NCBI GenBank assembly: GCA_900316935.1
Contig: ONEW01000001.1
Span: 1 to 64,000, forward strand
DNA length: 64,000 nucleotides
Direction of reading: 5' to 3'
Source of the DNA: an uncultured Selenomonadales bacterium
GTDB lineage: Bacteria; Bacillota; Negativicutes; Acidaminococcales; Acidaminococcaceae
Under the pieces are notes generated by a model. That model was not told where the DNA came from and ran no database searches. It was given only the letters and a program-made list of their open reading frames with translations. Shown piece by piece: positions 1 through 8,858 of this stretch (position 1 is its first letter; each line of letters opens with the position of its first letter). The translations under genes and the position numbers were made by a program.

Positions 1-30
1 CAATATAGGCTTTCCTTGCAGGCAGCATAA
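1..30 (+). CDS. Transposase OrfB, C-terminal end only
   Basis: Nine codons and a TAA stop in frame 1 give QYRLSLQAA. This matches the end of IS150-group DDE transposases, which commonly finish with a PVQYRL-like motif. Only the tail is inside the window, so nothing can be said about whether the transposase is intact. The inverted-repeat-like end 40-60 bases downstream supports the reading. Confidence 0.6.
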   Translation, partial: QYRLSLQAA

Positions 31-33
31 AAA

Positions 34-65
34 AGTAACGAGACAGTAAAAACCATCTCGTTACT
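34..65 (+). terminator. Hairpin after the transposase gene
   Basis: A perfect 10-bp stem (34-43 with 56-65) and 12-base loop directly follow the transposase stop. It has no long T-run, so it may act as a weak terminator, or protect the element from outside transcription. Confidence 0.4.
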
Positions 66-157
66 AAGGTCTAACTTTTTGGGGTCACATCACTGCCCAT
101 TCCTGCAAAGGCCTGACGGAATGGTGCTGCGTACCCGGCAATAAACCCTATATGGTT

Positions 158-520
158 TCAGTGTTCGTTCGAAACGGTCTGTTCCGCTTCCTCCTTCTGG
201 TGTTTGGCGAGGATCTCCGCAGCCGTGGTACCGCGGGCCTTCAACAGCTCGTCCACCTTGGCGGCCAGCACGGCTTTGTCTTCTTCCAGGCGGGACAGCC
301 TGTCATTCATCCTGTGGTTCCTCCACATACCTTCGGCTTTCAGCTTCAGGCCCCAGATGAAGGAGATCAGGAAGCCGCAGATAGCGGAAATGAAGACGAC
401 GAGGACGAGGTTCATCTCGAAGCTCCACATCAAAAAGTTTATGTTCACCATCATGGAGTTCTGCAGGGCCAGGATGGCGACGAAGATGGCGATGATGGCG
501 GTCACGATCATGTAAGGCAT
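158..520 (-). CDS. LapA-domain inner membrane protein
   Basis: A 120-residue protein with two hydrophobic segments (about residues 3-20 and 37-58), followed by a charged helical tail rich in K, E and A. This is the layout of the LapA/DUF1049 family (LPS assembly protein A). In Enterobacteria LapA/LapB tune LpxC turnover; Firmicutes homologues have no firm role. The start is supported by AGGAGG seven bases upstream. The gene lies just after the terminator of the upstream aminotransferase gene and may depend on read-through, since no clear promoter is visible. No LapB partner is adjacent. Family call fairly secure, function inferred. Confidence 0.75.
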   Translation of the reverse strand: MPYMIVTAIIAIFVAILALQNSMMVNINFLMWSFEMNLVLVVFISAICGFLISFIWGLKLKAEGMWRNHRMNDRLSRLEEDKAVLAAKVDELLKARGTTAAEILAKHQKEEAEQTVSNEH

Positions 521-580
521 AAGGAATCCTCCTCTGTGCAGATGGCCATTTTCGTCCCTGATGCTCCGTGGTCCCGGGCA

Positions 581-615
581 AAAACAGGGGGCCTTACAGA
601 AATTGTAAGGCCCCC
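581..615 (-). terminator. Intrinsic terminator after the aminotransferase gene
   Basis: A stem of 11-12 bp (587-598 with 604-615) with a small loop is followed on the minus strand by TGTTTTTG. It sits about 20 bases after the aminotransferase stop. Confidence 0.85.
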
Positions 616-635
616 GCTTTAAATTGTCAATCGGA

Positions 636-1835
636 TTACTTGCTTTCCGCCATAACGGCCTTGATGGCTTTGGCCATGCGCTTTATGCCTTCGATGATAC
701 GGTCTTCCGGCATATTGGAATAGTTGACGCGCAGGCTGCGGTCCGTCTTCTCATTCGGATAGAAGGCATCGCCGATGACGGCGGCAACCTTCATTTCGAT
801 GCACTTGTTGAAGACCTTCAGCGAGCTGACCCCCTTCGGCATGGTGACCCACAGGAACAGGCCGCCTTCCGGACGGGTAAAGGTGACGCCCTCCGGGAAT
901 TCTTCTTCCATGGTCTTCAGGATCAGTTGCAGGCGTTTGCCGTACAGTTCCTTGATCTCTTCCACATGGGCGTCCAGGTCGCAGCTGTCGATGTAGGCAT
1001 CGACGATGCCCTGGTCGAAGTTGGATGTATGCAGGTCGGCACTCTGCTTGATCGTGACGAATTTTTCGACGATGTCATGCGGGCCGGCGATCCAGCCTAA
1101 GCGCATGCCGGGGCAGAAAATCTTGGAGAACGTGCCCAGGAAGGAAACCAGACCCTTTGTATCCATGGACTTCAGGGTCGGGTTCATTTTGCCGGTGTAG
1201 CGCAGCTCCCCGTAAGGATCGTCTTCGAAGACGGGCAGGTCGTACTTGTTGACGACTTCCATGAATTTCCTGCGCCGTTCCACCGTCCAGGACACGCCGG
1301 TCGGATTCTGGAATTCCGGAATGACATAAATGAACTTGACGCGCGGCGTCGTAGCCAGGATCTTATCCAGTTCTTCGGGGATGATGCCTTCTTCATCCGT
1401 CGGCACTTCCTTGAAGACCGGTTCATAGGCATTGAAGGCGTTCAGGGCGCCCAGATAGGACGGGCTTTCGCACAGGACCACATCGCCCGGGTCCAGGAAC
1501 AGTTTGCCGCAGAAATCCAGGCACTGCTGGGAACCGGTGGTGATCAGGATGTCGTCCGGATCGATGCCGGGCGTACCATATTTTTCCGCCATGCGTTTGG
1601 CGATCTTCTGGCGCAGCGTCAGGCGGCCTTCGGTTGTAGCGTACTGCAGCAGCTGACGGCCTTCCTTGAGGACCAGGTCATGGGCGACTTTGGCAATATC
1701 TTCCACCGGGAACAGTTCGGGAGCGGGCAGGCCGCCGGCGAAGGAAATGATTTCCGGTTTCGTGGTCAATTTCAGCAGTTCACGGATTTCGGACGCTTTC
1801 ATGCGGTCCATTCTTTTGGCATAGTTTCTTTGCAT
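636..1835 (-). CDS. PLP-dependent class I/II aminotransferase (2-aminoadipate/LysN-like)
   Basis: A 399-residue fold-type I aminotransferase. Visible motifs include FAGGLPAPELFP near the N-terminus, EFQNPTGVSW, the aspartate in FEDDPYGELRY, and the cofactor-lysine region GTFSKIFCPGMRLGW. It resembles the LysN / 2-aminoadipate group, which moves amino groups between branched, aromatic or aminoadipate-type donors and 2-oxoglutarate; the real substrate cannot be told. I chose the ATG at 1835 because AAAGGGG lies upstream and a strong promoter sits in the region that the longer reading (from 1931) would translate. It neighbours glutamate dehydrogenase, which would recycle the glutamate/2-oxoglutarate pair. 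Confidence 0.88.
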   Translation of the reverse strand: MQRNYAKRMDRMKASEIRELLKLTTKPEIISFAGGLPAPELFPVEDIAKVAHDLVLKEGRQLLQYATTEGRLTLRQKIAKRMAEKYGTPGIDPDDILITTGSQQCLDFCGKLFLDPGDVVLCESPSYLGALNAFNAYEPVFKEVPTDEEGIIPEELDKILATTPRVKFIYVIPEFQNPTGVSWTVERRRKFMEVVNKYDLPVFEDDPYGELRYTGKMNPTLKSMDTKGLVSFLGTFSKIFCPGMRLGWIAGPHDIVEKFVTIKQSADLHTSNFDQGIVDAYIDSCDLDAHVEEIKELYGKRLQLILKTMEEEFPEGVTFTRPEGGLFLWVTMPKGVSSLKVFNKCIEMKVAAVIGDAFYPNEKTDRSLRVNYSNMPEDRIIEGIKRMAKAIKAVMAESK

Positions 1836-1921
1836 CAAAATTACCCCTTTTCCTATATCTTTATCTGATAAATATGATGTGCCGTCAGGGCGCATACAGA
1901 CGTTACCAGCCTGTAAAGGAA

Positions 1922-1950
1922 ATTTTATCACGCACCTATTTAAGTGTCAA
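1922..1950 (-). promoter_or_regulatory. Sigma-A promoter of the aminotransferase gene
   Basis: TTGACA (1945-1950), a 17-base spacer and TAAAAT (1922-1927) on the minus strand. It gives a leader of roughly 80 bases before the ATG at 1835 and rules out the longer ORF start. Confidence 0.85.
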
Positions 1951-2036
1951 TCAAGCGCGGACATTTTGTGATATTTTCATACATTCGTCCACATTTATTG
2001 GACCGTCCTGCGATTCATGTAATCTTTGTAACAATT

Positions 2037-2087
2037 AGGACAGGCTGCCGGCCGACCGCCGAAGCGGCCGGCCGGACAGCCTGTCCT
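2037..2087 (-). terminator. Large GC-rich hairpin after glutamate dehydrogenase
   Basis: A 10-bp outer stem (2037-2046 with 2078-2087) is topped by an 8-bp GGCCGG-type stem (2047-2054 with 2065-2072). On the minus strand a modest T-rich stretch (TAATTGTTA) follows, so it probably ends the gdh transcript although the T-run is imperfect. Confidence 0.6.
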
Positions 2088-2141
2088 GCTTTGCACCTCA
2101 GCCGGCATGGTCCCTGTCAGGACAGGGCTTATACCGCCGGT

Positions 2142-3383
2142 TCAATACATTCCGCGGAACTTCATGGCCACGGCGATGCGCTTCAGGGCCGAAATGTAGG
2201 CTGCGACACGCATGGTGACCTTGTATTCCTGCGACAGTTCGTAGACTTCCTTGAAGGCTTTGACCATCATGTCCGTCTGTTTTTCGATGACTTCTTCTTC
2301 CGTCCAGAAATAGCGGTACAGGTTCTGTACCCATTCGAAGTAGGATACGGTGACGCCACCGCCGTTGGCCAGGATATCGGGAACGACGAGGACGTCGTGT
2401 TCCTTCAGGATTTCATCGGCATCGGGCGTGGTCGGCCCGTTGGCGCCTTCGCAGATGATGGAGGCTTTCACACCGGCCGCATTGGCCTTGGTGATCTGCC
2501 CTTCCATGGCGCACGGGAAGAGGACGTCGGCCTGAATGGCGAGCAGGTCGGCATTCGTAATCTCCTTGGTCCCCTTAAAGCCCTTCACGGAGTGTTGCGG
2601 ACTCGTGGCGACATATTCGGACAGTTTGTAGGGGTTGATGCCCTTTTCGCTGTAAATGGCGCCGAAGACATCGGAAATGGCGATGACCTTGAGGCCGGCG
2701 TCATGCGCCAGTTTGGCGGTCCAGCTGCCGACATTGCCGAAGCCCTGTACCACGCAGGTGGCGCCTTTGGCCTTGATCTTCCTGACTTTCAGTGCCTCGA
2801 TGGCAGCCGTCACAACGCCGCGGCCCGTAGCGGCCGTGCGTCCCAGGGACCCGCCCATGGACAGGTCTTTGCCCGTAATGAAGCCCGGCTCGAACCGGCC
2901 TTTGATCTTGCTGAACTCATCCATCATCCAGCCCATGATCTTGGCGTTCGTGTTCATGTCCGGTGCCGGAATATCCAGCTTTTCCCCGATGAAGGGGGCG
3001 ATCTTGTCGATATAGCCGCGGGTCAGTGCTTCCAGTTCCCGCTCGGACAGTTTCGTCACATCGACGATGACGCCGCCTTTGCCGCCGCCATAAGGCAGAC
3101 CGGCCACTGCGCACTTGCAGGTCATCCAGAAAGCCAGCGTCTTGACTTCGTCCATATTCACGTTCTGATGATACCGCACACCGCCCTTGGCAGGGCCCAT
3201 GACCGTGCTGTGCTGGCAGCGGTAGCCCGTGAAGACCTGCGTCGTGCCATCGTCCATCCGGACGGGGATGTGCACTTCGAGGGTGCGTTCGGGCTGCTCG
3301 ATGATGGCGGCAGCATTCGGATCCAGCTTCATGGCCTTGATGGCCGCATTCAGAGGAATCTGCGATTGTTCAAAAAGTCCCAT
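2142..3383 (-). CDS. gdhA: Glutamate dehydrogenase
   Basis: A 413-residue Glu/Leu/Phe/Val dehydrogenase, normal length for a hexameric GDH. It interconverts glutamate and 2-oxoglutarate plus ammonia. The substrate site shows GPAKGGVRYH and PYGGGKGGV with the catalytic lysine. The dinucleotide fold shows GFGNVGSWTA, and the acidic ISD after the second strand suggests NAD rather than NADP. In glutamate-fermenting Negativicutes this enzyme starts the hydroxyglutarate pathway, which fits the large activase protein at 16976-21253. The start at 3383 is set by GGAGG upstream. The gene has its own promoter and terminator. Confidence 0.95.
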   Translation of the reverse strand: MGLFEQSQIPLNAAIKAMKLDPNAAAIIEQPERTLEVHIPVRMDDGTTQVFTGYRCQHSTVMGPAKGGVRYHQNVNMDEVKTLAFWMTCKCAVAGLPYGGGKGGVIVDVTKLSERELEALTRGYIDKIAPFIGEKLDIPAPDMNTNAKIMGWMMDEFSKIKGRFEPGFITGKDLSMGGSLGRTAATGRGVVTAAIEALKVRKIKAKGATCVVQGFGNVGSWTAKLAHDAGLKVIAISDVFGAIYSEKGINPYKLSEYVATSPQHSVKGFKGTKEITNADLLAIQADVLFPCAMEGQITKANAAGVKASIICEGANGPTTPDADEILKEHDVLVVPDILANGGGVTVSYFEWVQNLYRYFWTEEEVIEKQTDMMVKAFKEVYELSQEYKVTMRVAAYISALKRIAVAMKFRGMY

Positions 3384-3461
3384 GGTACAAGCCTCCTTCA
3401 AATCAAAACTGAACGGTTGAGAACAGCGGTGCTTCCCCTTTCTCATGCCTTTGACAAATAC

Positions 3462-3490
3462 ATTATATCGCAAATTATTTGAAAAGTCTA
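3462..3490 (-). promoter_or_regulatory. Promoter of glutamate dehydrogenase
   Basis: Minus-strand TAGACT (3485-3490), 17-base spacer, perfect TATAAT (3462-3467). It leaves a leader of about 75 bases before the ATG at 3383. Confidence 0.75.
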
Positions 3491-3521
3491 TTAATTATAC
3501 AGTGTACAGACCAGAGGCCCC

Positions 3522-4748
3522 TCATTCCTCGAACCATCTGTCACGGGGCTTGAACTGGTCGTAAATGCTGCCGAAATCGACGCCGCCGATGACGCGCCCC
3601 GTGTACTTCGCCTTCAGGTCGCGGATGGCGCTCGTCAGGTGTTTCGAAGAAATGCCGTGCTCCAGGGACAGGAACGCCTCGACGAAGGCCGCCAGGTGGT
3701 CGCAGCCCTTGAGGATCTCGCCGTCAATGACCTTGTGCACTTCGCCCCGGTGCGCCTCAATGGCGGTATTCAGCGCCTCTTCCGAAGCAAAGGTGGATAT
3801 TTCGCTGCCGATCATGTACTTGTCGGCGAACTCGTTCTGCGTGTAATACTCGATGTCGTCGGCCCAGGAATCCGGCAGGAGCGGCAGGATCTTCTCATCG
3901 ACCTGCTTGCGCTCGATATCCTTGATAAGCTTGTCCAGGCCCGACACGGACGACTTGACCGGCGATATGATGTCCCGTGTCAGGACTTCCGGCAAATCGT
4001 GGAAGAGCCCGCAGAGGAAGTTGTTCACCAGGCGGTCGTCGTCCGCACCGATACGGACGCTGCAGAAGTAGGCCAGGACGGCCACGATGAGCACGTGTCC
4101 CATGACGGAGGTCTCGGGGACGCGCGGCGACTGGGACCAGCGCTTCTGGAAGCGCAGCTGGCCCACCAGGTCGACGAATTTGCTCGTCTTGCCGCGCAGC
4201 CTCAGCTTCTGCACGCCAGCCAGGTCGTAATGATTCTCAATCTCGTTGTTGATTTCCTCTTTCGTCTTCTCGATGCCGTAGATGCCTTTATTGAACGGAT
4301 AAATGATATTGAACTCCCACTGGCTGGCCATGTAGTGGGCAGCACGCAGGAGCCGCTTTTCCTTCGTCTTGTACGTGTGGTTGTCCAGGTAGCGCTGCAT
4401 GGCGGGCAGGAATGCCTGGTCAAAGCCGGGGATACGCTCCGACAGCTGTTCATACACCCACTGGTTCAGCTCGCGGCCGTGATATTTCATGAGCTGGTGA
4501 AACACGGGCGGCTTGATGTCCGTCAGGACGATGCGGTGCAGGAATTCCGCAATGCCGCCCTCGATGAGGGCGCGCCAGTCGAGGGTCACGCCGTGGTCTT
4601 CTTCCTCATACCGGGCCAGGATGTAAAGGATGATCATCTTGTGGGCCTGCTTATCCAGCTCCGTAAAGCCGTGCGGCCGGATATGGTCGTTCCAGCGCTG
4701 GATATGGGCCGCTTCGTACAAAAATTCAATCAATTCTTTGTTCAACAT
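3522..4748 (-). CDS. HD-domain phosphohydrolase
   Basis: A 408-residue soluble protein. The HD signature is seen as GLFHDLPEVLTRD near residue 270, preceded by a histidine in MGHVLIV and followed by a conserved-looking aspartate region; these are metal ligands in the YfbR/HD hydrolase group. The N-terminal 200 residues are helical and have no motif I recognise. Some relatives act on nucleotides, but the substrate here is unknown. The ATG at 4748 has AAAGGAG about eight bases upstream, which excludes the longer reading from 4850. It is a single gene, convergent with nothing and divergent from the phosphatase gene at 4975. Confidence 0.8.
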   Translation of the reverse strand: MLNKELIEFLYEAAHIQRWNDHIRPHGFTELDKQAHKMIILYILARYEEEDHGVTLDWRALIEGGIAEFLHRIVLTDIKPPVFHQLMKYHGRELNQWVYEQLSERIPGFDQAFLPAMQRYLDNHTYKTKEKRLLRAAHYMASQWEFNIIYPFNKGIYGIEKTKEEINNEIENHYDLAGVQKLRLRGKTSKFVDLVGQLRFQKRWSQSPRVPETSVMGHVLIVAVLAYFCSVRIGADDDRLVNNFLCGLFHDLPEVLTRDIISPVKSSVSGLDKLIKDIERKQVDEKILPLLPDSWADDIEYYTQNEFADKYMIGSEISTFASEEALNTAIEAHRGEVHKVIDGEILKGCDHLAAFVEAFLSLEHGISSKHLTSAIRDLKAKYTGRVIGGVDFGSIYDQFKPRDRWFEE

Positions 4749-4919
4749 GGCTTTCAGGCTCCTTTCCGGTATCACGGGTGCAATACATCCGCCACCGCGG
4801 ACAACGGGTCCCTTTATTTTTATTGTAACACACGGCACGGACGGACGCAAAAGCCAGGCCGGCCGTTCCCCCTTACGGAAATTTTACATGCCGGCCCCGT
4901 TACGCGGCACGGAGTATGT

Positions 4920-4925
4920 TACAAT
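4920..4925 (+). promoter_or_regulatory. Extended -10 promoter of the HAD phosphatase gene
   Basis: TGTTACAAT (TG one base before TACAAT) lies 50 bases before the start codon. No good -35 box is visible. Confidence 0.4.
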
Positions 4926-4974
4926 AGATAAGGGAAGGAAATATGCAAAAGGAGTGAAGACAGGAGGAATGGAA

Positions 4975-5784
4975 ATGTCTGATAAGGAAACAGGGACGCC
5001 GGATCTGTCGGCCATCCGCAGTAAAAAAGGATTCATCATCGATATGGACGGCGTCATTTACCATACGAACGTGCTGCTGCCGGGAACCAGGGAATTCCTG
5101 GAGTGGCTGAAGCAGGAACACAAGCAGTTCCTGTTCCTGACGAATTCCAGTGAGAAATCGCCCCTTGAACTGCGCCACAAACTGCTGCGCATGGGCATCG
5201 ACGTGGAAGAAGGCCATTTCTACACGAGCGCGCTGGCGACGGCGGCCTTCCTCTCCCAGCAGTCGCCGGGCTGCAGTGCCTATGCCATCGGGGCGCCGGG
5301 TCTGGTGAATGCCCTCCACGACGCGGGCATCACGTTCAACGACATCAACCCGGATTACGTTGTGGTCGGCGAAACCACGGCCTATAATTACGAAATGATC
5401 GTCAAGGCGACGCAGCTGGTCAACAAGGGAGCGCGCCTCATCGCGACCAATTCCGATGTCACCGGCCCCAGTGAAAACGGCATCATCCCGGCCTGCCGCG
5501 CCCTGGTGGCGCCCATCGAGATGGCGACGGGTGTGGAAGCCTACTACATCGGCAAACCGAATCCCCTCATGATGCGCACGGGCCTGAAGATCCTGGGGGT
5601 CCACTCCGGCGAAACCGCCATGATTGGCGACCGCATGGACACGGACATCGTCGCCGGGGTCGAGACCGGCCTGGAAACGGTTCTGGTCCTGACCGGCGTG
5701 TCGACGCGGGAAACGGTACGGCACTTCGCCTACCGGCCCCGGTTCATCCTGGAAGGCATCGGGGACATCGTCCCGGAAACGTGA
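4975..5784 (+). CDS. HAD-IIA family phosphatase (NagD-like)
   Basis: A 269-residue haloacid-dehalogenase hydrolase. Motif I is DMDGVIYHTN with the nucleophile and acid-base aspartates, motif II is FLTNSS, the lysine of motif III lies in YIGKPNPLM, and motif IV is MIGDRMDTDI. The cap between motifs II and III identifies the NagD / 4-nitrophenylphosphatase-like subfamily, which acts on sugar or nucleotide phosphates. AGGAGG ends seven bases before the ATG at 4975, so that ATG is preferred over the one at 4969. It stands alone between a promoter and a hairpin terminator. Confidence 0.88.
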   Translation: MSDKETGTPDLSAIRSKKGFIIDMDGVIYHTNVLLPGTREFLEWLKQEHKQFLFLTNSSEKSPLELRHKLLRMGIDVEEGHFYTSALATAAFLSQQSPGCSAYAIGAPGLVNALHDAGITFNDINPDYVVVGETTAYNYEMIVKATQLVNKGARLIATNSDVTGPSENGIIPACRALVAPIEMATGVEAYYIGKPNPLMMRTGLKILGVHSGETAMIGDRMDTDIVAGVETGLETVLVLTGVSTRETVRHFAYRPRFILEGIGDIVPET

Positions 5785-5800
5785 AGGATGCGGCTCGGGA

Positions 5801-5844
5801 AACCCCTTGCCAACCCTATTGGGAATGCGGGGTGGCAGGGGGTT
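5801..5844 (+). terminator. Terminator-like hairpin after the HAD phosphatase
   Basis: Arms 5801-5816 and 5829-5844 pair over 16 positions with one mismatch and one wobble. The following GAAATTT is only weakly T-rich. Confidence 0.6.
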
Positions 5845-5864
5845 GAAATTTATCAAAAAACAGG

Positions 5865-5893
5865 TTGCCATGGGGGGCAAAGTACATTATAAT
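5865..5893 (+). promoter_or_regulatory. Promoter of the pot operon
   Basis: TTGCCA (5865-5870), 17-base spacer, TATAAT (5888-5893). It leaves a leader of about 175 bases before potA. Confidence 0.85.
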
Positions 5894-5899
5894 GACAGT

Positions 5900-6075
5900 G
5901 CAGTGAAAACTTTGACATATATTAGTAAAGAAACGACGGGCCCCGCAGCCCTTGCATCATGTTCGTCCCCCATCGGGAAAATACGGCAGGAACCGCGCGG
6001 GAACGCCTTTTCGCTTTTTATCGCTAGTATTTGCCGCACAAGCCCCTGCGGGCCTGCGGAAAGAAAGGTCGTGAC
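5900..6075 (+). other. Untranslated leader of the pot operon
   Basis: About 175 transcribed bases without an ORF. A nested hairpin (CCGCA...TGCGG around GCCC...GGGC, about 6035-6060) ends just before the potA ribosome binding site. That position could allow translational control, but I do not recognise a known riboswitch class. Confidence 0.4.
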
Positions 6076-7086
6076 ATGAGAGAGATGGAAGATTTAATCC
6101 GTTTGGAAGGGATCACCAAGAAATTTGGGGATCATGTCATCATTCCCTCTTTGGATTTGACGATAAAGGATGGTGAGTTCCTGACCCTGCTGGGTCCCTC
6201 CGGCTGCGGCAAAACGACGCTGCTGCGCATGATTGCCGGCTTGGAGACGCCCACGACGGGCAAGGTCGTCCTCGACGGCAGGGACATCACAAAACTGCCC
6301 CCCTACAAACGGGATGTCAACATGGTTTTCCAGAACTATGCCCTGTTCCCCCATATGACGGTGACCGAAAACATCCGCTTCGGCCTGAAGATGAAGAACG
6401 TGCCTGACGAAGAGGCGGAAGAACGCATCCGGCAGGTCCTGTACCTGATCCAGCTGGAAGATCTGCGCGACCGGTATCCGTCGCAGATGTCCGGCGGCCA
6501 GCAGCAGCGCGTGGCTATCGCCCGCGCCCTGGTCAACAACCCGAAGGTGCTCCTGTTGGACGAACCCCTCGGCGCCCTGGACTACCAGCTGCGCAAAAAA
6601 CTGCAGATTGAGTTGAAGAACCTGCAGCGCGGCCTGGGCCTGACCTTCATCTTCGTCACCCATGACCAGGAAGAAGCCCTGACCATGAGCGACCGCATCG
6701 TCATCATGAACGGCGGCGTCATCCAGCAGGATGGCGACCCGAACGGGATCTACCATCATCCGGTCAACACCTTCGTGGCCCGTTTCATCGGCGAAAGCAA
6801 TTTCTTCGACATCGGGACCGATACCTATGCCCTGCGCCCGGAAAAACTGAACCTCTGTGAAGAAGAGGAAGAAGGCGCCGCGCATCCGGCACCCCAGTTC
6901 TTCGGTACCGTCGTGGACATCGTGTTCTACGGCACCATCGACAAAGTCTTCGTCCGCCTCGACAACACGAACCAGACCGTTATCGCCTACCAGTATTTCG
7001 ACGACGCGAAACGCTGGAAGACCGATGACCGTGTGGGCATCTGGTGGTACGACCGCGACGCGGTCAAGGTGGATAAGGATCACTGA
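6076..7086 (+). CDS. potA: Spermidine/putrescine ABC transporter ATPase
   Basis: A 336-residue ABC ATPase that powers polyamine uptake at the inner membrane. The Walker A motif GPSGCGKTT is near residue 42, the Q-loop is [12 protein letters not shown], the signature is [14 protein letters not shown], Walker B is [12 protein letters not shown], and the switch histidine is in [10 protein letters not shown]. The last 100 residues form the TOBE-type regulatory domain usual for PotA. The start at 6076 has GAAAGG upstream. First gene of potABCD-D, 13 bases before potB. Confidence 0.93.
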   Translation: MREMEDLIRLEGITKKFGDHVIIPSLDLTIKDGEFLTLLGPSGCGKTTLLRMIAGLETPTTGKVVLDGRDITKLPPYKRDVNMVFQNYALFPHMTVTENIRFGLKMKNVPDEEAEERIRQVLYLIQLEDLRDRYPSQMSGGQQQRVAIARALVNNPKVLLLDEPLGALDYQLRKKLQIELKNLQRGLGLTFIFVTHDQEEALTMSDRIVIMNGGVIQQDGDPNGIYHHPVNTFVARFIGESNFFDIGTDTYALRPEKLNLCEEEEEGAAHPAPQFFGTVVDIVFYGTIDKVFVRLDNTNQTVIAYQYFDDAKRWKTDDRVGIWWYDRDAVKVDKDH

Positions 7087-7099
7087 GAGGGTACGCCTT

Positions 7100-7960
7100 A
7101 TGAATAAGAACGGAAAATTCCTGATAGCGCCGACGCTGCTATGGCTGACCGTGTTCTTCGTGGTCCCCATGCTCATCGTCGTCGCCGTATCTTTCGCCAG
7201 CCGTACGCCCTACGGCCAGGTCGTGTTCAACTGGACCCTGCATAACTATGGCCGGTTCCTGGAGCCGCTGTATCTGTCCATTTTCGGCCAGACCCTGGTG
7301 GTGGCCTTCGTCACGACGGTCGTCACGGTCCTCATGGGCTATCCCCTGGCCTACTACATCGCCCAGCTGCCGAAACGCTGGCAGCAGCCCGGCCTGATCC
7401 TGTGCATGATCCCTTTCTGGATCAACTTCCTGATCCGCTCCTATGCCTGGGTCATCATCCTGCGCGCCCAGGGCGTACTCAACACGCTGCTGATCAAGGC
7501 AGGCCTCATCGGGCAGCCCCTGCAGCTGCTCTACAATGAAGGCGCCGTCATGCTCGGCATGGTCTATGCCCTGCTGCCCTTCATGATCCTGCCCATCTAC
7601 GTATCCATAGAACAGCTGGACCACCGTCTGCTCGAAGCCGCTTCGGACCTGGGAGCCAAACCGCTGACGGCCTTCCGCAAAATCACCCTGCCCCTGACGA
7701 TGCCCGGCGTGGCGGCCGGCACGATCCTCGTGTTCATTTCGTCCCTGGGCATGTTCGTCGTCCCCGACGTCATGGGCGGCGCCAAATCGGCCCTGGTCGG
7801 CAACCTGATCCAGAACCAGTTCCTGTCGGCCCGCGACTGGCCGTTCGGCTCGGCCCTGTCCATCATGCTGGCCGTCCTGTCCCTGGTACTGATCATCCTG
7901 TACTACCGGACCCTGCAGATTCAGAAGGGAGGCGCCGACAATGCAAAAGACGTGGCGTAG
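7100..7960 (+). CDS. potB: Spermidine/putrescine ABC permease PotB
   Basis: A 286-residue polytopic permease with about six transmembrane segments. The EAA loop, which docks onto the ATPase, is visible as EAASDLGAKPLTAFRKITLPL near residue 180-200. With PotC it forms the membrane channel for polyamines. The start at 7100 follows GAGAGG by about eight bases. A longer ORF from 6857 is out of frame with potA and is not real. The gene's end overlaps potC by 20 bases, indicating coupled translation. Confidence 0.92.
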   Translation: MNKNGKFLIAPTLLWLTVFFVVPMLIVVAVSFASRTPYGQVVFNWTLHNYGRFLEPLYLSIFGQTLVVAFVTTVVTVLMGYPLAYYIAQLPKRWQQPGLILCMIPFWINFLIRSYAWVIILRAQGVLNTLLIKAGLIGQPLQLLYNEGAVMLGMVYALLPFMILPIYVSIEQLDHRLLEAASDLGAKPLTAFRKITLPLTMPGVAAGTILVFISSLGMFVVPDVMGGAKSALVGNLIQNQFLSARDWPFGSALSIMLAVLSLVLIILYYRTLQIQKGGADNAKDVA

Positions 7961-8738
7961 CCACCTGCTGCTGGCCTACTCGCTGGCGGTTCTGGCCTTC
8001 CTCTATCTGCCCCTGGTCATCCTGGCCATGTATTCCTTCAACGACTCCCGCATCAACGCCGTATGGACGGGGTTCACCTTCAAGTGGTACGAACACCTGC
8101 TCCATAACCGCCGCGTGCTGGAAGCCCTCATCAACACCCTCATCGTGGGCAGCATTTCCACCGTGGTCTCCACCTCGCTGGGCACCATTGCCGCCATCGC
8201 CCTGCACCGTTACAAATTCAAGATGCAGAGCACCATCAACGGCCTTCTCTATCTGCCCATCCTGATTCCGGAAATCGTCATGGGCCTGTCGCTCCTGGTC
8301 CTGTTTTCCCAGACCCGCCTGCCGCTTGGCAAAGCGACGCTGATCCTGGCCCACATCACCTTCTGCCTCAGCTTCGTCGTCATCACCGTCGGCGCCCGCC
8401 TGGACGGCATGAAGGCCGATTACGAGCAGGCCGCCAGTGACCTGTATGCGACTCCCTGGCAGTGTTTCCGCTATGTGACCCTGCCCCTCATCATGCCGGG
8501 CATCGTCGCCGGCGCGCTCATCGCCTTCACCCTGTCCATCGACGACTTCGTCATCAGCTTCTTCGTGGCCGGCCCGAACTCCACCACGCTGCCGCTGTAC
8601 ATCTACGCCATGGTGAAGCGCGGCATCTCTCCGGAAATCAACGCCCTGTCCACGGTCATGATGTGCGTCGAAATCGCCCTGGTGCTGCTTGCCGAAGCGC
8701 TGCAGCCCTCGCACAAAGCAAAGGAGCAGGCCGAATGA
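7941..8738 (+). CDS. potC: Spermidine/putrescine ABC permease PotC
   Basis: A 265-residue permease with six predicted membrane segments. It has its own EAA-type loop (QAASDLYATPWQCFRYVTLP) near residue 155-175 and the SIDDFVISFF segment typical of PotC. It pairs with PotB. GGAGG lies inside the end of potB, and the 20-base overlap suggests one translational unit. Confidence 0.92.
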   Translation: MQKTWRSHLLLAYSLAVLAFLYLPLVILAMYSFNDSRINAVWTGFTFKWYEHLLHNRRVLEALINTLIVGSISTVVSTSLGTIAAIALHRYKFKMQSTINGLLYLPILIPEIVMGLSLLVLFSQTRLPLGKATLILAHITFCLSFVVITVGARLDGMKADYEQAASDLYATPWQCFRYVTLPLIMPGIVAGALIAFTLSIDDFVISFFVAGPNSTTLPLYIYAMVKRGISPEINALSTVMMCVEIALVLLAEALQPSHKAKEQAE

Positions 8739-8764
8739 GGCCTGCCTCTCCCCTTGCCGGGTAC

Positions 8765-8795
8765 GATGTATTGCCCGCTTTTGTGCCAATACATC
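8765..8795 (+). other. Intercistronic hairpin between potC and potD
   Basis: A perfect 9-bp inverted repeat (GATGTATTG, 8765-8773, with CAATACATC, 8787-8795) in the 120-base gap between permease and binding-protein genes. No T-run follows. It may be an mRNA stability element that lets the binding proteins be made in excess, or an operator. Confidence 0.5.
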
Positions 8796-8858
8796 TTCCC
8801 ATAAAAATCTGGCTTATTGCCGGACAGTTGCCGACAATTTGAAACTAGGAGGCTTAAC

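Larger units (their letters stand above)
1..92 (+). mobile_element. Right end of an IS3-family (IS150-like) insertion sequence
   Basis: The first 30 bases read as the last codons of an OrfB transposase (QYRLSLQAA then TAA), which resembles the conserved tail of IS150-group OrfB proteins. A 10-bp hairpin follows (34-43 with 56-65). The segment then ends in CTAACTTTTTGGGGTCACATCA, whose complement begins TGATGTGACCCC, the usual style of terminal inverted repeat in this group, with TG...CA ends. The rest of the element lies left of the window. The exact outer boundary (about 92) is inferred from the CA end, because the target duplication cannot be checked. Confidence 0.72.
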
